A DNA stretch of 7,420 bases from positions 1 to 7,420 of the forward strand of contig JAEYTN010000403.1 of the NCBI GenBank assembly GCA_023433985.1, in the 5' to 3' direction. Positions 6,575 through 7,420 of this stretch are shown here, piece by piece; positions within the stretch are counted from its first letter, which is position 1; each line of letters opens with the position of its first letter. The position numbers and the translations under genes are program-made. Source of the DNA: Pseudomonadota bacterium. GTDB taxonomy: Bacteria; Pseudomonadota; Alphaproteobacteria; Rhizobiales; Devosiaceae. The notes beneath the pieces are model-generated. The model was given only the letters and a program-made list of their open reading frames with translations. It searched no databases and was not told where the DNA came from.

Positions 6575-7420
6575 ATGGCGCAAGCCGATGAACTGGTATT
6601 TGTGCCGCTGGGCGGTGTCGGCGAGATCGGCATGAACATGGCTGCCTACGGCTTCGGCCCGGAGCGCAGCCGCAAGTGGATCGTCGTCGATTGCGGCGTC
6701 ACCTTCGCCGGCCCATCCGAACCGGGTGTCGAGCTGATCCTGCCCGATCCGGCCTTTCTCGAGGAAAACGCCGACGACATCCTGGCGCTCGTCCTCACCC
6801 ACAGCCACGAAGACCACTACGGCGCCGTGCTCGATCTCTGGCCGGCCTTCGACCTGCCGGTCTACGCCACGGCCTTCACGGCCGCGATGCTGAGCGCCAA
6901 GCGCGCCACCGAGGCGATCGTCGAGGACGTGTCGATCAAGCAGATGTGGGTGGGCAAGCCCTTCCAGGTCGGCCCCTTCACGATCGAGGCGATCAATGTG
7001 GCCCACTCGATCCCCGAGTCCTGCGCGCTGCTCATCACCACGCCGGCCGGCCGCGTCGTCCACACCGGCGACTGGAAGCTCGATCCGCACCCCGTCGGCG
7101 GACCGCCCACCAATGTCGAACGCCTCGCCCAGCTGGGGGAGGACCGCGGGAGCCCACTCGCGCTGATCTGCGATTCCACCAACGCCATGAAGGAGGGCAC
7201 CAGCCCCTCCGAGGAAGAGGTTTCCGAAACCCTCGAGCAACTGATCGCCTCCGCGCCGCATCGTGTTGCCGTCACGACCTTCGCGTCCAATGTCGGCCGC
7301 GTCATCGCGGTGGCCCGCGCGGCCCAGAAGGCCGGCCGCAAGGTGGTGATGTCGGGCAGGGCGCTCCACCGCATCACCGGCATCGCCCGCGAGCTCGGCC
7401 TGATGGAAGGCATCGAACCC
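6575..7420 (+). CDS. rnj: Ribonuclease J, N-terminal half; 3' end outside window
   Basis: The first 282 codons of a metallo-beta-lactamase/beta-CASP ribonuclease are present and the frame is still open at the last base. RNase J is a cytoplasmic, usually zinc-dependent enzyme with 5'-3' exonuclease and sometimes endonuclease activity; in alphaproteobacteria it acts in RNA turnover and rRNA 5'-end maturation beside RNase E. Visible motifs are LGGVGEIGMN at 12-21, the metal-binding THSHEDHYGA at 75-84 (H76, H78, D80, H81), VAHSIPES with H144, HTGDWKLD at 163-170 with metal ligand D166, and DSTNA at 200-204 near the start of the beta-CASP domain. FASNVGRV at 236-243 follows. The family is about 555 residues, so roughly half is present. 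The ATG is supported by AGGA seven bases upstream and lies two bases after the birA stop. Paralogues such as RNase Z or CPSF-type proteins are unlikely given the GGVGEIG start and DSTNA motif. Confidence 0.95.
   Translation, partial: MAQADELVFVPLGGVGEIGMNMAAYGFGPERSRKWIVVDCGVTFAGPSEPGVELILPDPAFLEENADDILALVLTHSHEDHYGAVLDLWPAFDLPVYATAFTAAMLSAKRATEAIVEDVSIKQMWVGKPFQVGPFTIEAINVAHSIPESCALLITTPAGRVVHTGDWKLDPHPVGGPPTNVERLAQLGEDRGSPLALICDSTNAMKEGTSPSEEEVSETLEQLIASAPHRVAVTTFASNVGRVIAVARAAQKAGRKVVMSGRALHRITGIARELGLMEGIEP

Noticed and set aside
5745..7369. Antisense open frames of 265 and 362 codons over birA and rnj
   Set aside because: They are codon-aligned shadows of the sense genes, with no motif, and they run opposite clearly conserved enzyme motifs on the + strand.
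1..7420. Mobile element, CRISPR, phage or defence genes, tRNA or rRNA
   Set aside because: I saw no transposase, integrase, direct-repeat array, inverted terminal repeats or RNA gene. All coding space is taken by conserved housekeeping genes in a familiar order with uniform codon style.

Overview
The window is a compact, visibly GC-rich stretch of bacterial chromosome in which every gene lies on the + strand and almost no base is non-coding. The gene order nuoJ-nuoK-nuoL-nuoM-nuoN-birA-rnj, the sequence style of the Nuo proteins (for example the NuoJ C-terminus ending in GQGL and the NuoK start [14 protein letters not shown]), a biotin ligase without a DNA-binding domain and an RNase J beginning MAQADELVFVPLGGVGEIGM all point to an alphaproteobacterium, most likely of the order Hyphomicrobiales (Rhizobiales). 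Genus cannot be fixed from this window.

Layout: positions 1-336 hold the last 111 codons of nuoJ, whose start lies upstream. nuoK (337-657), nuoL (662-2752), nuoM (2752-4272) and nuoN (4282-5748) follow with gaps of 0, 4, -1 and 9 bases. These five encode the membrane arm of respiratory complex I (proton-pumping NADH:quinone oxidoreductase): NuoL, NuoM and NuoN are the three antiporter-like proton channels, and NuoJ and NuoK join them to the quinone-proximal part of the arm. All key membrane glutamates and lysines I looked for are present. birA (5748-6572) overlaps the nuoN stop by one base and encodes a single-function biotin-protein ligase. rnj (6575 to beyond 7420) encodes RNase J; its 3' half is outside the window.

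The spacing suggests one long transcription unit with translational coupling. No terminator, clear promoter, RNA gene, repeat array, insertion sequence or CRISPR is visible, and no gene-free stretch is longer than 9 bases. birA and rnj are probably housekeeping genes carried in the tail of the nuo operon rather than parts of complex I.

I found no undescribed system. The points worth a second look are small: a histidine-rich loop inside NuoL, a short AT-richer patch of unusual codons at the end of birA just upstream of rnj, the lack of a coaX gene between birA and rnj, and the Shine-Dalgarno-poor TAGTG junction that starts birA. The very long antisense reading frames, one of 946 codons, are explained by codon bias and are rejected.
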